Below, piece by piece: positions 12,716 to 21,728 of a stretch of DNA of 64,000 bases. Each line of letters begins with the position of its first letter. The first letter of the stretch is position 1. Below the pieces are notes generated by a model that was not told the DNA's origin, did not search any database, and worked only from the letters and a program-made list of their open reading frames with translations. Origin of the DNA: Deinococcus fonticola (lineage in GTDB: Bacteria; Deinococcota; Deinococci; Deinococcales; Deinococcaceae); contig NZ_SMMH01000002.1 of the NCBI RefSeq assembly GCF_004634215.1, positions 142,481 through 206,480 of the forward strand, in the 5' to 3' direction. Made by a program: the position numbers and the translations under genes.

Positions 12716-15618
12716 AGCAGTTAATGAAGCAGCGGTCAGGGAAACCGCGTGCTGGCCGCCCGGCCCGCTCCACCCGTCGGGGCCGCCGCGCCCTGCTGGC
12801 CGCGCTGCTGGGGCTGACGCTGCTGGGCGGCGCGCAGGCCCGCACCGTCAAGATCATCACTGCCCAGACCCTGGAACTGCGCAACCAGGACGGCCAGGAG
12901 ATCGTGATCATCGCCGGCGAGAACGTCGAGATTCGCCTGGACGACGACATCATCAAGGCCAAGCGCGTGGAGTTCAACCGCACCCGCCGCACCCTGACGC
13001 TGGTGGGGTACGCCACCTACCACACCGCCAAGGACGGCCAGGACCTCAAAGGCAACGACCTGGTGGTCGATCTGGGCAGCGAGGCCCTGACCGGCCAGGA
13101 CGTGCTGATCAGCGACGCCGACCTGGAAATTCGCGGCGCGGCCGTCGAGCGCGTGCCGGGCCAGCTGCGTGCCCAGGGCGGGTACTTCACGCCGTGCGCC
13201 AAGTGTGGCCGCACGCCCAACGATTACGCTTTCAGGGCGCAGCAACTGGTGGTGTACCCCGGTGACCGCCTGATCGCCTACCGCGCGCAACTGCTGATCG
13301 CCGAGCGGCCGGTGCTGTACCTGCCGGTGGTGGTGCTGCCCCTCAACGACCAGGCCCGTCAGCCGCGCCTGGCGGTGGGGCGGGGTGACCCGGACGGCCT
13401 GACGGTCGAGGCCGATCTGCCCTTCTCGGTGGGCAGCAGTGTCCTGGGCACCACGCTGCTGCGCTATTACCAGTACCGCAGCCCCAGCTTCGGCGGTGGG
13501 GTCGACCTTCACGCCTACGCGCCTAATCGCCTGATCGACCGCGCCGATCTGTACTTCCTGGCGCTGCCCAAACCCTTTCTGGTGGGCAGCGACGGCGAAC
13601 CCGAGCGCCAGAGCGGGTACGACCTCGACCTCAACTTCAGCGTGAAGGGCCGCGTGCCGCTCATGCTGGCTGAAAAGGACATGGAGTACGCCCTGAATGT
13701 GGTGCGGCGCGACATCGGTCTGCCGCCCGAGGATAAGAGCCGGGGCGTGACCCTGGTGGACTTCTCGGCGCAGGCCGACTACCCGCGCTTCAGTGCCCGC
13801 CTGAACTACAACGACCGTTTCGGCCCGCCGCCCGAGCAGGCGCTGTCCAGGGAACTGCGGCACCCCGAGGTGATCGTGGACGTCAAGCCCTTCACGGTCT
13901 CGCTGGGCGGCCTGGGCGACGTCAGCGCCGACTTCAAGTTCAGCGCCGGGCAGTACACGGCGGCCAGCAACCCGCTATCGCGCAGCGCCAGCCTCCAGGG
14001 CCTGAACTACACCACCTCGCGCCTGGAGGAAGTGCACGCCCTGAGTTACACGCGCCCTCTCTGGCGCGGCGCGGAAATTGCCGCCAGCAACACCTTTACC
14101 GGGCGTTATTACGGCAACGGTTCGCGCACCGTGCAACTGGAGTTCGGTGTGAAATTCACGCAGCGCTGGGCGGGCAGCAACACCTTCACGGTCGAGCAGC
14201 GTTACCTGCGGTACGAGGGCACCAGCCCCTTCGCGTTCGATGTGGTGTCCCGGCGCCTGAGTGCGCCGCTGGACATCCGGGTGGACACCGTGCCGGTGCG
14301 CGACACCACCTTCAGCGTCACGTACACCCGCGACGGGTTCCGGCAACCCGGTCAGAAGGAACGCACCCAGGTGTTCGGCGTGAGCGGCAGCGTGAACCGC
14401 AAGCCCGTCAGCGCCTATTACAACCTGAGCTACGATTTTGCGACCGACAACCTGTCCTCCGGGAGTTTCAGCGTCACCGTGGGCGACCCGGACTCGGGCA
14501 AGCTGACCCTGGTACCCGCCACGCCGGCCCTGCTGGCCACCCCCACCGCGCCCGCCGTACCCGCCCGCGCGGCGTATTACAGGCGCAGCAGCGCCTGGCC
14601 GTTCCCCAACTTGAGCTTCACAGTCAGCGGCGGGTACGCCCTTCAAACGCGCATTCAACCCGTGACCGTCAAGGCCACCGTGACCGACGGCGGCGCGCGC
14701 ACCAACTATTTCAGCGTGTCGGGCACCTACGACCTGCAGGGCCAGGCCGAGACGCTGCGCCTGAACGGCGGCACCCTGCAAGGTGAGGAGCGCAACCTCA
14801 CCAACCTGGACGTGAATTACAGTGCCTCGGCCACCTTCGACACGGTCTTGAACCCACTGAGCGTGAGCGGCAGCGAGAGTCTGAACCTGCGTGACCCGTA
14901 CCTCAGCGGCAACCACAACGTGAACTGGCGCGGCTTCACCTTCAACACCAACCACAGCCTGGATCTGGAGACCGACCCCGCGACCAAGGAAAGTGGCACC
15001 GTGAATTTCAGCGTGGGGAACCCCGCCGGGTCGGCCACCAACTGGAACCTCAATTACGGCGGCCCCTACGACCTGCGCCGGGTCGGCTTCACCCGGCCGC
15101 AACTGACCGCCGCCTTCAAGACCACCGTGCCGGGGCAGCGCCTGGCCGCCAGCGCCAGCGTCAACCTGAGGGGCCTGGATCAGCCGCGCACCGAACTTGC
15201 GCGGGCCAGCCTGGACGCCGCCTGGCAAAAAGGCCGCTTCGCCGTGTCCGGGCAGGCCACCTACAGCCGCGTTCGCAGCGGCGAGTACCCCAACGACCAG
15301 GCCAGCGACACCCTGGTGGTCGACCCGCTGCGCGTGGGTGTGGGCCTGGGCAAAGGGCCGCGCCCGGACGTGTACCTGACCGCCAGCCTGCGCCAGACCT
15401 TCCGGTACGTTGGCGGCGTGCGGCAGGACGACAAACCCATTTCGCCGGTTTTCGGCCTGACCTGGGACCGCTGCTGCTGGGCCCTGCAGGGCGAGTACGA
15501 CGTGGGCCTCAAGCGCCTGCGCATCGCCATCGGCCTGCCCGGCCAGACCTACTCCATTTTCGACCGGCTGGACGGCAGCAACAGTTACCCCTTCAAGCCC
15601 TACGCCCCCACCTACTGA
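12712..15618 (+). CDS. LptD-like (OstA) outer-membrane beta-barrel protein
   Basis: The protein has 968 residues: a basic N-terminus and signal sequence ending AQA, an OstA-like beta-jellyroll region (IIAGENVEIRLDDDIIKAKRVEF), then GGYFTPCAKCG and AERPVLYLPVVVLPL. This pairing marks the N-domain/barrel junction of LptD. The rest is a long series of alternating aromatic strands ending in a polar-aromatic C-terminus, as in outer-membrane barrels. LptD inserts lipopolysaccharide in Gram-negative bacteria. Deinococcus is generally described as lacking classical LPS, so the cargo here is uncertain. The GTG at 12712 overlaps the preceding stop; an ATG at 12724 is an alternative. The SpoIID-like partner upstream suggests joint envelope assembly. 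Confidence 0.83.
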   Translation: MKQLMKQRSGKPRAGRPARSTRRGRRALLAALLGLTLLGGAQARTVKIITAQTLELRNQDGQEIVIIAGENVEIRLDDDIIKAKRVEFNRTRRTLTLVGYATYHTAKDGQDLKGNDLVVDLGSEALTGQDVLISDADLEIRGAAVERVPGQLRAQGGYFTPCAKCGRTPNDYAFRAQQLVVYPGDRLIAYRAQLLIAERPVLYLPVVVLPLNDQARQPRLAVGRGDPDGLTVEADLPFSVGSSVLGTTLLRYYQYRSPSFGGGVDLHAYAPNRLIDRADLYFLALPKPFLVGSDGEPERQSGYDLDLNFSVKGRVPLMLAEKDMEYALNVVRRDIGLPPEDKSRGVTLVDFSAQADYPRFSARLNYNDRFGPPPEQALSRELRHPEVIVDVKPFTVSLGGLGDVSADFKFSAGQYTAASNPLSRSASLQGLNYTTSRLEEVHALSYTRPLWRGAEIAASNTFTGRYYGNGSRTVQLEFGVKFTQRWAGSNTFTVEQRYLRYEGTSPFAFDVVSRRLSAPLDIRVDTVPVRDTTFSVTYTRDGFRQPGQKERTQVFGVSGSVNRKPVSAYYNLSYDFATDNLSSGSFSVTVGDPDSGKLTLVPATPALLATPTAPAVPARAAYYRRSSAWPFPNLSFTVSGGYALQTRIQPVTVKATVTDGGARTNYFSVSGTYDLQGQAETLRLNGGTLQGEERNLTNLDVNYSASATFDTVLNPLSVSGSESLNLRDPYLSGNHNVNWRGFTFNTNHSLDLETDPATKESGTVNFSVGNPAGSATNWNLNYGGPYDLRRVGFTRPQLTAAFKTTVPGQRLAASASVNLRGLDQPRTELARASLDAAWQKGRFAVSGQATYSRVRSGEYPNDQASDTLVVDPLRVGVGLGKGPRPDVYLTASLRQTFRYVGGVRQDDKPISPVFGLTWDRCCWALQGEYDVGLKRLRIAIGLPGQTYSIFDRLDGSNSYPFKPYAPTY

Positions 15619-15668
15619 AATCCGCCCGGCGGCAACTCGCTGCCTCCACCAATTCCCAGAGGTGAACC

Positions 15669-16745
15669 ATGAAGCTCTTTTCGACCCTGAGCGCCGCCCT
15701 GCTCGGCACGGCCCTCCTGAGCGCCTGCACCGGCACTGAGGAAACGCCCCCCAACCTGCGCCTGCTGGTGCTGACCGACGGCGGCAAGACCCTGGGGTAC
15801 GCCAACAGCAGCGAAACCGGCCAGACCGGCCTTCAGGGCCTGGTCGCCCTGGAGAACGGCGTGGACATCGAGTCCCTGAACAGCGGGCGCAATTTCGCAC
15901 TGGTGCAGCGCACGGGCGTGCAAAACCGCGACGTGAACCTGCAGGTCGCCACGTCCTTCACGGCCCCGCCCTTCACGCCGGTGTGCTTTACGCGGGCGGC
16001 CATGAATGCCCTGCGTGACCGCCTGCTGGCGCTGCAGGAGTGCCCCAACGGCCCGCAGCAACTGGCGCTGTACCGCGTCGACGGCACGCTGGTCTGGACG
16101 GCGCTGCTGCCCACCAACCTGGTGACCGCGCCCGGCCCGGACACCCCGCCCACCCGCCTGGCTGCCGGGCCGGGCGACACCGCGGTCGTGGCACGCGCGG
16201 CCTTGGGCGGCGGCAGCGAAGTCATTCTGGTGGCCCCCCGAATCGTCGGCGACACCACCCAGGCGATCGTGGGTACCCCTCAGCCCACCGACAGCATCCG
16301 CGACCTGGCCGCGTATGGCAGCGCTATCTACGCCGCCACCGACAAGGGCGTGCGTCCCCTGCTGCCCACCGGCGTGCCGAGCAGTGACGCCACCCCGGTT
16401 CAGACGGCTTTCGGCACCACGCGTTACGACCGCCTGTGGGCCGGCAGCGGCAGCAACGCCAACCTGCTGGCCGCCTGGCGCGATTACGGCCAGGGCAGTG
16501 GGGATTACCTGAAGCTCTGGGATGGCCGGCGCAGCGCCGCCGTGAACGTGTCTTACCTCACCGAGTTGCGCGATGTGAGCTTCGCGCTCGACGGGCGGAT
16601 GTACGCCCTGACCCGCACCACCCTGGGCAGTTACGACGTGGTGTTGGGCCTGACCAACCAGGCGAGCTGGTCACCCCAGACGCACGTGAGCGGCCTGAAC
16701 GACGCCCGCGCCGTAACCTGGGTGGTGCCCGGCAGCTCTGATTGA
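15669..16745 (+). CDS. Predicted lipoprotein of unknown function
   Basis: The protein has 358 residues with a lipobox (LLSAC, cysteine at residue 20) after a short hydrophobic signal, so it is likely lipid-anchored. No family motif was recognised. The body has repeated short beta segments (DLAAYGSAIYAATDKGVRPL, RDVSFALDGRMYALTRT) that hint at a beta-propeller-like or WD/Kelch-like fold, which is only an impression. AGAGGTG sits seven bases before the ATG. It follows the LptD-like gene by 50 bp on the same strand and may belong to that transcript. Confidence 0.7.
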   Translation: MKLFSTLSAALLGTALLSACTGTEETPPNLRLLVLTDGGKTLGYANSSETGQTGLQGLVALENGVDIESLNSGRNFALVQRTGVQNRDVNLQVATSFTAPPFTPVCFTRAAMNALRDRLLALQECPNGPQQLALYRVDGTLVWTALLPTNLVTAPGPDTPPTRLAAGPGDTAVVARAALGGGSEVILVAPRIVGDTTQAIVGTPQPTDSIRDLAAYGSAIYAATDKGVRPLLPTGVPSSDATPVQTAFGTTRYDRLWAGSGSNANLLAAWRDYGQGSGDYLKLWDGRRSAAVNVSYLTELRDVSFALDGRMYALTRTTLGSYDVVLGLTNQASWSPQTHVSGLNDARAVTWVVPGSSD

Positions 16746-17034
16746 AGCCTTTGCCCGGAAGTGTTGTAAGACGCTGGGCTTTGTGACCAAGCAGAGCTGG
16801 CACGGATAGCGGTGCTTTCCCGACACCGGTATGGTTCAGAGAACTGCGCCAGGAGCGGTTAAGACAAGACCGGCGGGTGCCCTAACCTAGGTCACGCCTG
16901 GGCGGCCTGGCCCTCTGTCGGCGCCCGCACATTGATCACGCGCATTGATGAAGAAACGGCCTGGATCGGCGCTGAAACGGGCCTGATCGGCTGCCTGGGC
17001 AGTCACTACAATCAGGCGTCCACCGGAGGACGAC

Positions 17035-18792
17035 ATGACGCCCGTGACCATTCTGCTGATTCTTTTTGTGCTGGCCCTCGTCCTCTTCGCTACCGAGTGG
17101 TTGCCCGTGGATGTCACGGCGCTGCTGCTGCTGGGCGCCCTGCTGCTGTTCGGGCTGCTGAAGCCCAAAGAGGCTTTCGCGGGGTTCGGCAGCGACACGG
17201 TGCTGACGCTGGCCAGCCTGTTCGTGCTGACGCGCGTGCTGCTCCGGGCGGGCGTGATCGAGTGGATCGGTTCCACCCTGGCCCGCCGCGCCAGGAACGC
17301 CACCGCCATGCTGCGCGGCATGCTGGGCGCGGTGGCGGGCGTCAGCGCCTTTACCAGCAACACCGCCACCACCGCCGTGTTCCTGCCGGTTATGGCCGGC
17401 CTGTCGCGCAAAGCGGGCCTGCCAGCCAGCCGCGTGCTGATGCCACTGGCGTTTTCCAGCATCCTGGGGGGCACCATGACACTGGTGGGCACGACCACCA
17501 ACCTGGTGGTGTCCGGCGCCCTGCCCGCCACCGGCCTGAAGCCCCTGGGCTTCTTCGAACTGGCGTGGGTGGGGCTGCCCACCGCCTTGATCGGGCTGCT
17601 GTACCTGTTTTTCATTGCGCCCAGGTTGCTGCCGGCGCGGGACGCACACCTGGAGGAAACCCTGCGGGCGTACCTGGCTGACCTGACGGTGGCGCCCGGT
17701 AGCCCACTGGTGGGGCAGACCCTGCGCGAAACGAATCTGGGACGCGACCACGGCCTGACCGTGATCGCCGTGCGGCGCGGCGATGGCACCACCTACGGCC
17801 CGCCCGCCGACTTCCGGCTTCAGGAAGGAGACACGCTGGCGGTGGAAGGTCCCACCGAACGCATCCTGGCCGGCACCGGGCAACTGGGCGTGTTCAGCCG
17901 CAGCGAACAGAAGTTGCAGGAGGAAGGAACCGCCCGCCCCGGCGATGTCCGTCTGGTCGAGGTGGTCGTGATGCCCGGCTCCGAGCTGCTGGGCCACACC
18001 CTGAAAGAAGCGCGCTTCCGTGAACGTTACGGCTGCAGTGTGTTGGCGCTGCACCGCCGCTCGCGCACGCTGGAACGCCTGGCCAGACTGCGCATTCAGG
18101 TGGGAGACGTGCTGCTGGTGCAGGGTTCCACCGAACGCACCCAGAACCTGGGCGAGCACCTGGCGGTGCTGGGCGACCTGACCGAGCGCCGCACCGACCT
18201 GAAAAAGGCCCCCCTGGCGCTGCTGTTTTTCCTGGGTGCCCTCGCCCTGGGGGCGCTGGGGGTGGTGCCGCTGGCGGTGGCAGCGGTGGTGGCTGTGGCG
18301 CTGAGTCTGGCCACGCGCATGATTACGCCGGAGGAAGCCTACGGCAGCATCGAGTGGCCCGTGATCGTGCTGGTCGCCTGCATGTTGGCCTTCGGCACGG
18401 CCTTCGAGGACACCGGCGCGGCCAGAGTCCTGACCGGCAGCATCAGCCACCTGCTCGCGCCGCTGGGGCCGCTGGGCCTGCTGGCGGCCCTCTTCGTGGT
18501 CACCGTCGCCCTGACGCAGCCCATGAGCAACCAGGCCGCTGCGCTGGTGATGCTGCCGCTGGCCATCGGCACCGCCAAGACCCTGGGGTACGACCCGCGC
18601 CCCTTCGTGATCGGCATTACCATGGCGGCCAGCAACTCTTTTATTACGCCGCTGGAACCGTCGTGCATGCTGGTGTACGGCCCCGGTCGTTACTCGTTCC
18701 TTGATTTCGTGAAGGTCGGCACCGGCCTGACCGTCGTGACCTTCCTGGTGTCTATGCTGATCATTCCCGTGATTTGGCCCTTCCACTCGTGA
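17035..18792 (+). CDS. SLC13-type (DASS/ArsB superfamily) permease with two RCK_C domains
   Basis: The 585-residue membrane protein has two membrane halves separated by about 200 cytoplasmic residues. The first half includes SNTATTAVFLPVMAGLSRK and TLVGTTTNLVVSG; the second includes TQPMSNQAAALVMLPLAIG. These SNT and TQPMSNQ motifs are the ion/substrate sites of the divalent anion:Na+ symporter family. The cytoplasmic insert carries two TrkA-C (RCK_C) modules, seen as PLVGQTLRETNLGRDHGLTVIAVRR and the parallel ELLGHTLKEARFRERYG. Such proteins move sulfate, dicarboxylates or other anions; the substrate is unresolved. GGAGGA at 17025-17030 is a good ribosome-binding site and TACAAT at 17007-17012 a likely -10 box. 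Confidence 0.88.
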   Translation: MTPVTILLILFVLALVLFATEWLPVDVTALLLLGALLLFGLLKPKEAFAGFGSDTVLTLASLFVLTRVLLRAGVIEWIGSTLARRARNATAMLRGMLGAVAGVSAFTSNTATTAVFLPVMAGLSRKAGLPASRVLMPLAFSSILGGTMTLVGTTTNLVVSGALPATGLKPLGFFELAWVGLPTALIGLLYLFFIAPRLLPARDAHLEETLRAYLADLTVAPGSPLVGQTLRETNLGRDHGLTVIAVRRGDGTTYGPPADFRLQEGDTLAVEGPTERILAGTGQLGVFSRSEQKLQEEGTARPGDVRLVEVVVMPGSELLGHTLKEARFRERYGCSVLALHRRSRTLERLARLRIQVGDVLLVQGSTERTQNLGEHLAVLGDLTERRTDLKKAPLALLFFLGALALGALGVVPLAVAAVVAVALSLATRMITPEEAYGSIEWPVIVLVACMLAFGTAFEDTGAARVLTGSISHLLAPLGPLGLLAALFVVTVALTQPMSNQAAALVMLPLAIGTAKTLGYDPRPFVIGITMAASNSFITPLEPSCMLVYGPGRYSFLDFVKVGTGLTVVTFLVSMLIIPVIWPFHS

Positions 18793-18799
18793 GGCGCAG

Positions 18800-19435
18800 G
18801 TGCTGAAAAGGGGGCTGAACTGGCTGCGCCCACTGCTGCCGCGCGCCTGCCCCGGCTGCGGCCAGCAACTGGGCCGCGAAACCGGCCTGTGCGTCCGCTG
18901 CTGCGCCGGCCTGCGCCCACACCTGGAACGGCACTCGGTGCTGACTCCCGACATTACCCCGCACCTGGTCACACTGGGGCGCTACGACGCGGTGCTGCGC
19001 CGCTCGGTGCGCGCCCTGAAGTTCTCGGGCGTGCGCGACCTGGCCGGGCCGCTCGGGCTGGCCCTGGCCCAGGGCGTTCCCGCCGGGTGGCAGGTGCGGG
19101 CCGTTGTTCCAGTGCCGCTGCACCCGCGCCGGGAGCGTGAACGCGGTTACAACCAGGCCGAACTGCTGGCCCGCAGCATTGCCGCAGAACTTCAGGTGCC
19201 CTGCCTGCCGCTGCTGTCACGGACGCGCTACACCGCTGCCCAGTCCAGACGGCACGCCGCCCAGCGCCAGCACCTCACCGGGGCGTTTCAGGTGACGCGG
19301 GTCGTGCCGCCCGGTACCCTGCTGCTGGTCGACGACGTGCTGACCACCGGGTACACCCTGCAAGCCTGCCGGGATGCGCTGCTGGATGCAGGCGTGTCCC
19401 CGGCGAACCTCAAATACGCCGTGGTGGCACGTTAG
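18800..19435 (+). CDS. comF: ComF-family phosphoribosyltransferase-like protein
   Basis: The protein has 211 residues. It opens with a zinc-ribbon (CPGCGQQLGRETGLCVRCC), followed by the ComF core VVPVPLHPRRERERGYNQAELLARSI and the PRPP-binding motif TLLLVDDVLTTGYTL. ComF proteins act in DNA uptake during natural transformation, probably at the inner face of the membrane with the ComFA helicase; Deinococcus species are naturally transformable. Translation starts at a GTG eight bases after the permease stop. The TAG stop codon is the first three bases of a repeat element (19433), so the insertion defines this protein's C-terminus. Confidence 0.88.
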   Translation: MLKRGLNWLRPLLPRACPGCGQQLGRETGLCVRCCAGLRPHLERHSVLTPDITPHLVTLGRYDAVLRRSVRALKFSGVRDLAGPLGLALAQGVPAGWQVRAVVPVPLHPRRERERGYNQAELLARSIAAELQVPCLPLLSRTRYTAAQSRRHAAQRQHLTGAFQVTRVVPPGTLLLVDDVLTTGYTLQACRDALLDAGVSPANLKYAVVAR

Positions 19436-19490
19436 AGCAGTTCTGCGAATGACGCGCTCTGGGGAAAGGCACCCCAGATAGCTCCATCCC
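19433..19490 (+). repeat. Short TIR element, copy A (3' part missing)
   Basis: This is the left part of the TAGAGCA element family. It starts TAGAGCAGTTCTGCGAAT and shares the following GCGCTCTGGGGAA...CACC...AGCTCCAT layout with copies at 57076, 59671 and 61912. The right half, with its terminal TGCTCTA, is absent. The first TAG is the stop codon of comF, and the copy ends exactly where the neighbouring minus-strand gene's stop begins (19491). Confidence 0.7.
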
Positions 19491-20045
19491 TCAAAAGGGC
19501 AACCGCTCACCGGCGCGCACCGCTACCGGCAGGCGGTTGTGCAGTGGCGGCAGTGGGCACGTCCAGCCGTCCCCATAAGCGCAGTAAGGGTGGTACGCCA
19601 GGTTGAAATCCAGCATGACTTTCGCCTGGCCGGTCGTCTCGTCACGCCGCAGGGGCGCGTCCACGTACCGGCCCGCGCCGTAGGTCTCCGGGCCGCTGGT
19701 CAGGTCACGAAAGGGCAGAAACACGCTGCGGCGGGAATCGTCTCCCAGAGGCCCGAACACCTGAAGGGCATGCGTCCCGCCGCCGGGCAGGGGAAGGCCG
19801 ACGGTGCCGATCAACTCCATGAAACGCGTCTCGCCACTGTTCGTTTCCAACGTGAACTCCGCCACGCCCCCTGTGGGCTGCACAGCGGGATGCAGTTCCA
19901 GGCTCAAACGCCATTCCGGTGCTTCGGGGTAGTAGGCCAGGCCCGTGAAGTGCGCCAGCGCCGCGCCGCGCAGCGGGCCACGCCCGGAGCGGAAGTACTC
20001 GTCCTTGCGCCGGCGGTGTTCCAGCAGGGCCGCGCTGCCCGTCAT
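19491..20045 (-). CDS. DUF1684 domain protein
   Basis: The 184-residue protein matches DUF1684: an N-terminal WR/HR...DEYFRSGRGPL segment, a central FLPFRDLTSGPETYGAGRYVD, and the highly characteristic C-terminus VMLDFNLAYHPYCAYGDGWTCPLPPLHNRLP. The family is widespread and its biochemical function is not established. AAGGGAG lies seven bases before the ATG at 20045. It follows the S4-domain gene by about 48 bp on the same strand, so the two could share a transcript. There is no signal peptide. Confidence 0.85.
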   Translation of the reverse strand: MTGSAALLEHRRRKDEYFRSGRGPLRGAALAHFTGLAYYPEAPEWRLSLELHPAVQPTGGVAEFTLETNSGETRFMELIGTVGLPLPGGGTHALQVFGPLGDDSRRSVFLPFRDLTSGPETYGAGRYVDAPLRRDETTGQAKVMLDFNLAYHPYCAYGDGWTCPLPPLHNRLPVAVRAGERLPF

Positions 20046-20093
20046 AGCTGCGCTCCCTTCATGGCTGCGATATGAGTCATAACTACACCCCTT

Positions 20094-20312
20094 TTATAAC
20101 TGCACTGGGAGGCGTTCGCCCAGGTATTCCACGACGTCCCCGCTGCGCAGTTTCTTGCGCCGGCGCGTCTCGACCACGCCGTTAAGCTTCACCTCGCCGC
20201 CCTGAATACGGAATTTCGCCTCGCCGCCCGTCTCGACCAGCCCGCTGAGTTTCAGGAAGTCCTGAAGGTCGATGGTCGGCTCGTCCGGGTGCGGCAGGGG
20301 GGGGCGTGTCAT
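20094..20312 (-). CDS. Small S4-domain RNA-binding protein (YbcJ-like)
   Basis: The 72-residue protein consists almost entirely of an S4 RNA-binding fold: IDLQDFLKLSGLVETGGEAK, then IQGGEVKLNGVVETRRRKKLRSGD. This matches the small single-domain YbcJ/RNA-binding S4 proteins. Longer upstream reading in the same frame is proline/arginine-rich shadow coding. I place the start at 20312 because TACGCT at 20320-20325 lies seven bases upstream, a leaderless arrangement. The protein probably binds structured RNA; its target is unknown. Confidence 0.82.
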   Translation of the reverse strand: MTRPPLPHPDEPTIDLQDFLKLSGLVETGGEAKFRIQGGEVKLNGVVETRRRKKLRSGDVVEYLGERLPVQL

Positions 20313-20412
20313 GCCGCACAGCGTAGCAGGGGCCGGCCCGGTCAAGGCGGGGGAACCAAAAGGAAAGCGGCGCCCAGCCATCCAGGCGGGCGCAGCACGA
20401 AGAAGCAGGCAT

Positions 20413-21234
20413 TCAGGGATTGCTGGGGGGCGGTGCGGGTGGTGTGGGTAAAGGAGCAACAGGAGCAGCCGGTGAGGTCGGAGCAGCCGGCGGCTTGGTG
20501 CCGTCCGTGCTCGTCCCCTCCGTGCCGGGGGTCGCCGGAGTGCCCGCGGCCGGGGTTGTCGTGGCCGGCGTCGTGGTGGCTGGCGTCGCGGTGGCCGGAG
20601 CCGGGGTAGAACCGCCACTGGCCGGGCTGGTGGCTGGGGGAGCGGCCGGGGCGGGCGCCGGTTGGGGTTGGGCGATGGCCTTGCTGTACAGCGCACTGAA
20701 CAGCCGCAGGTCGGCGTCGTCCACTTTGCGGTCCTGGTTGAGGTCGCCGGCGGCGCCGGTGGTGGTGCCGAAGTTCGCCATCAGGATGGCCAGGTCGCTC
20801 AGGTCGGTCACGCCGTCGCCGTTCAGGTCAGCGCCGCCGAAGCGCTGCTGGGCCGCTGCCGGCGTCCACTCCTTCAACTTCAGTTCGGCCATCAAGACCT
20901 GCTTCACGGCCTCCGCCAGTGGCAGCGGCCCCTGCGGATTGATCTCGATGCGGCGCTCGGCACCGACCAGCACCACCCGCGCGATCTCGTCGGGGTTGAA
21001 GGGCGCGGCACTGACACCCACCCCCCCCACGGTGATGGTGGGGCCAGAGGACGCGTCCAGGGTCATCGGCACGTCCTTCGTAGCGAGCTGCGCGATGGCA
21101 GTCTGCACGGCCTTCACCAGCGCGTCCCCCTGCGGGCGCACCTTGATGCCCGCCGCCTGACCCCAGCCCAGTTGCGCCGAGGCCAGCAGCGCCAGCCCCA
21201 GCAGGGCGGCCCGGCGCCGTCCGCCGCGCTTCAT
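20413..21234 (-). CDS. Secreted protein with dockerin-like Ca-binding repeat pair and Pro/Thr-rich tail
   Basis: The protein has 273 residues. A signal peptide (ALLGLALLASAQLGWGQA) precedes a small unrecognised domain (about 30-130). Residues 135-157 (ADLNGDGVTDLSDLAILMAN) and 163-185 (GDLNQDRKVDDADLRLFSAL) are two tandem F-hand calcium loops, the layout of a type I dockerin. From residue 190 the chain is a Pro/Ala/Thr-rich linker to the end. Dockerins bind cohesin domains. The lipoprotein two genes upstream in the same operon has a cohesin-like segment, so the two may pair on the cell surface. The start overlaps the preceding gene's stop (ATGA). Dockerin identity is by motif only. Confidence 0.75.
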   Translation of the reverse strand: MKRGGRRRAALLGLALLASAQLGWGQAAGIKVRPQGDALVKAVQTAIAQLATKDVPMTLDASSGPTITVGGVGVSAAPFNPDEIARVVLVGAERRIEINPQGPLPLAEAVKQVLMAELKLKEWTPAAAQQRFGGADLNGDGVTDLSDLAILMANFGTTTGAAGDLNQDRKVDDADLRLFSALYSKAIAQPQPAPAPAAPPATSPASGGSTPAPATATPATTTPATTTPAAGTPATPGTEGTSTDGTKPPAAPTSPAAPVAPLPTPPAPPPSNP

Positions 21235-21728
21235 TTGTTCCCCCGCGCGGCGCGAATGGCCTCGGTCAGTTTGGCCGGTTCGGTAATGGTCGCGGTGTCG
21301 GCCTTCAGGGCGTCCACCTTCACCTCGACCTTGCCGTTTTGCACTCCGTAGGCGCCCTGATTCACGCCCACCACCGGGCTGTCGAGCCTCGCGGTGTACA
21401 GCAGCAGGAACATTTCCTGGCCCAGCGTGATTTTCGGTGCGTCTTCCAGGCCGTCTAGCAGCAACAGGGCTGGTTTGCCGTCCTGCTGGGGCAGGCTTTT
21501 GACGTCACCAGCAATCGTCTCCTTGACTTCCAGCGGGTAGGCCAGGTAATTCACGTCTCCGGCCTTGACGCTCTTGGGCTGGCCCGGCACCGCCCGCACG
21601 ATCACCTCGGCCTTCTGGGCCTGTTGTGCCAGCGTCAGCGGCACGCTCAGCGCCAGCGGGGCAGCCGCGCCCAGCGCCAGGACGCCCGGAACCAGGAGAC
21701 TCAGTAAAGGAAAGGTGGCCCGCTTCAC
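21231..21728 (-). CDS. Small secreted protein of the cohesin/dockerin-like operon
   Basis: The protein has 165 residues with a signal peptide ending near LTLAQQAQKA. The mature part has a pattern seen in small exported proteins of unknown function: AEVIVRAVPG, then YPLEVKETIAGDVKSL, LGQEMFLLLYTARLDSPVVGVNQGAYGVQNGKVEV. It is a compact beta-rich domain. It lies between the cohesin-like lipoprotein and the dockerin-like protein and overlaps each by four bases, so all three should be made together in similar amounts. Function is not known. Confidence 0.75.
   Translation of the reverse strand: MKRATFPLLSLLVPGVLALGAAAPLALSVPLTLAQQAQKAEVIVRAVPGQPKSVKAGDVNYLAYPLEVKETIAGDVKSLPQQDGKPALLLLDGLEDAPKITLGQEMFLLLYTARLDSPVVGVNQGAYGVQNGKVEVKVDALKADTATITEPAKLTEAIRAARGNK

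Noticed and set aside
16936..18972. 678-codon open frame antisense to the SLC13 permease
   Set aside because: The composition is Gln/His/Arg-rich, typical of reverse-complemented GC-rich coding sequence. The permease on the other strand is unmistakable.
20313..20696. Long upstream extension of the S4-domain protein
   Set aside because: The extra residues are Pro/Arg-rich and antisense to the dockerin-like gene's linker, and the leaderless box supports the short start at 20312.
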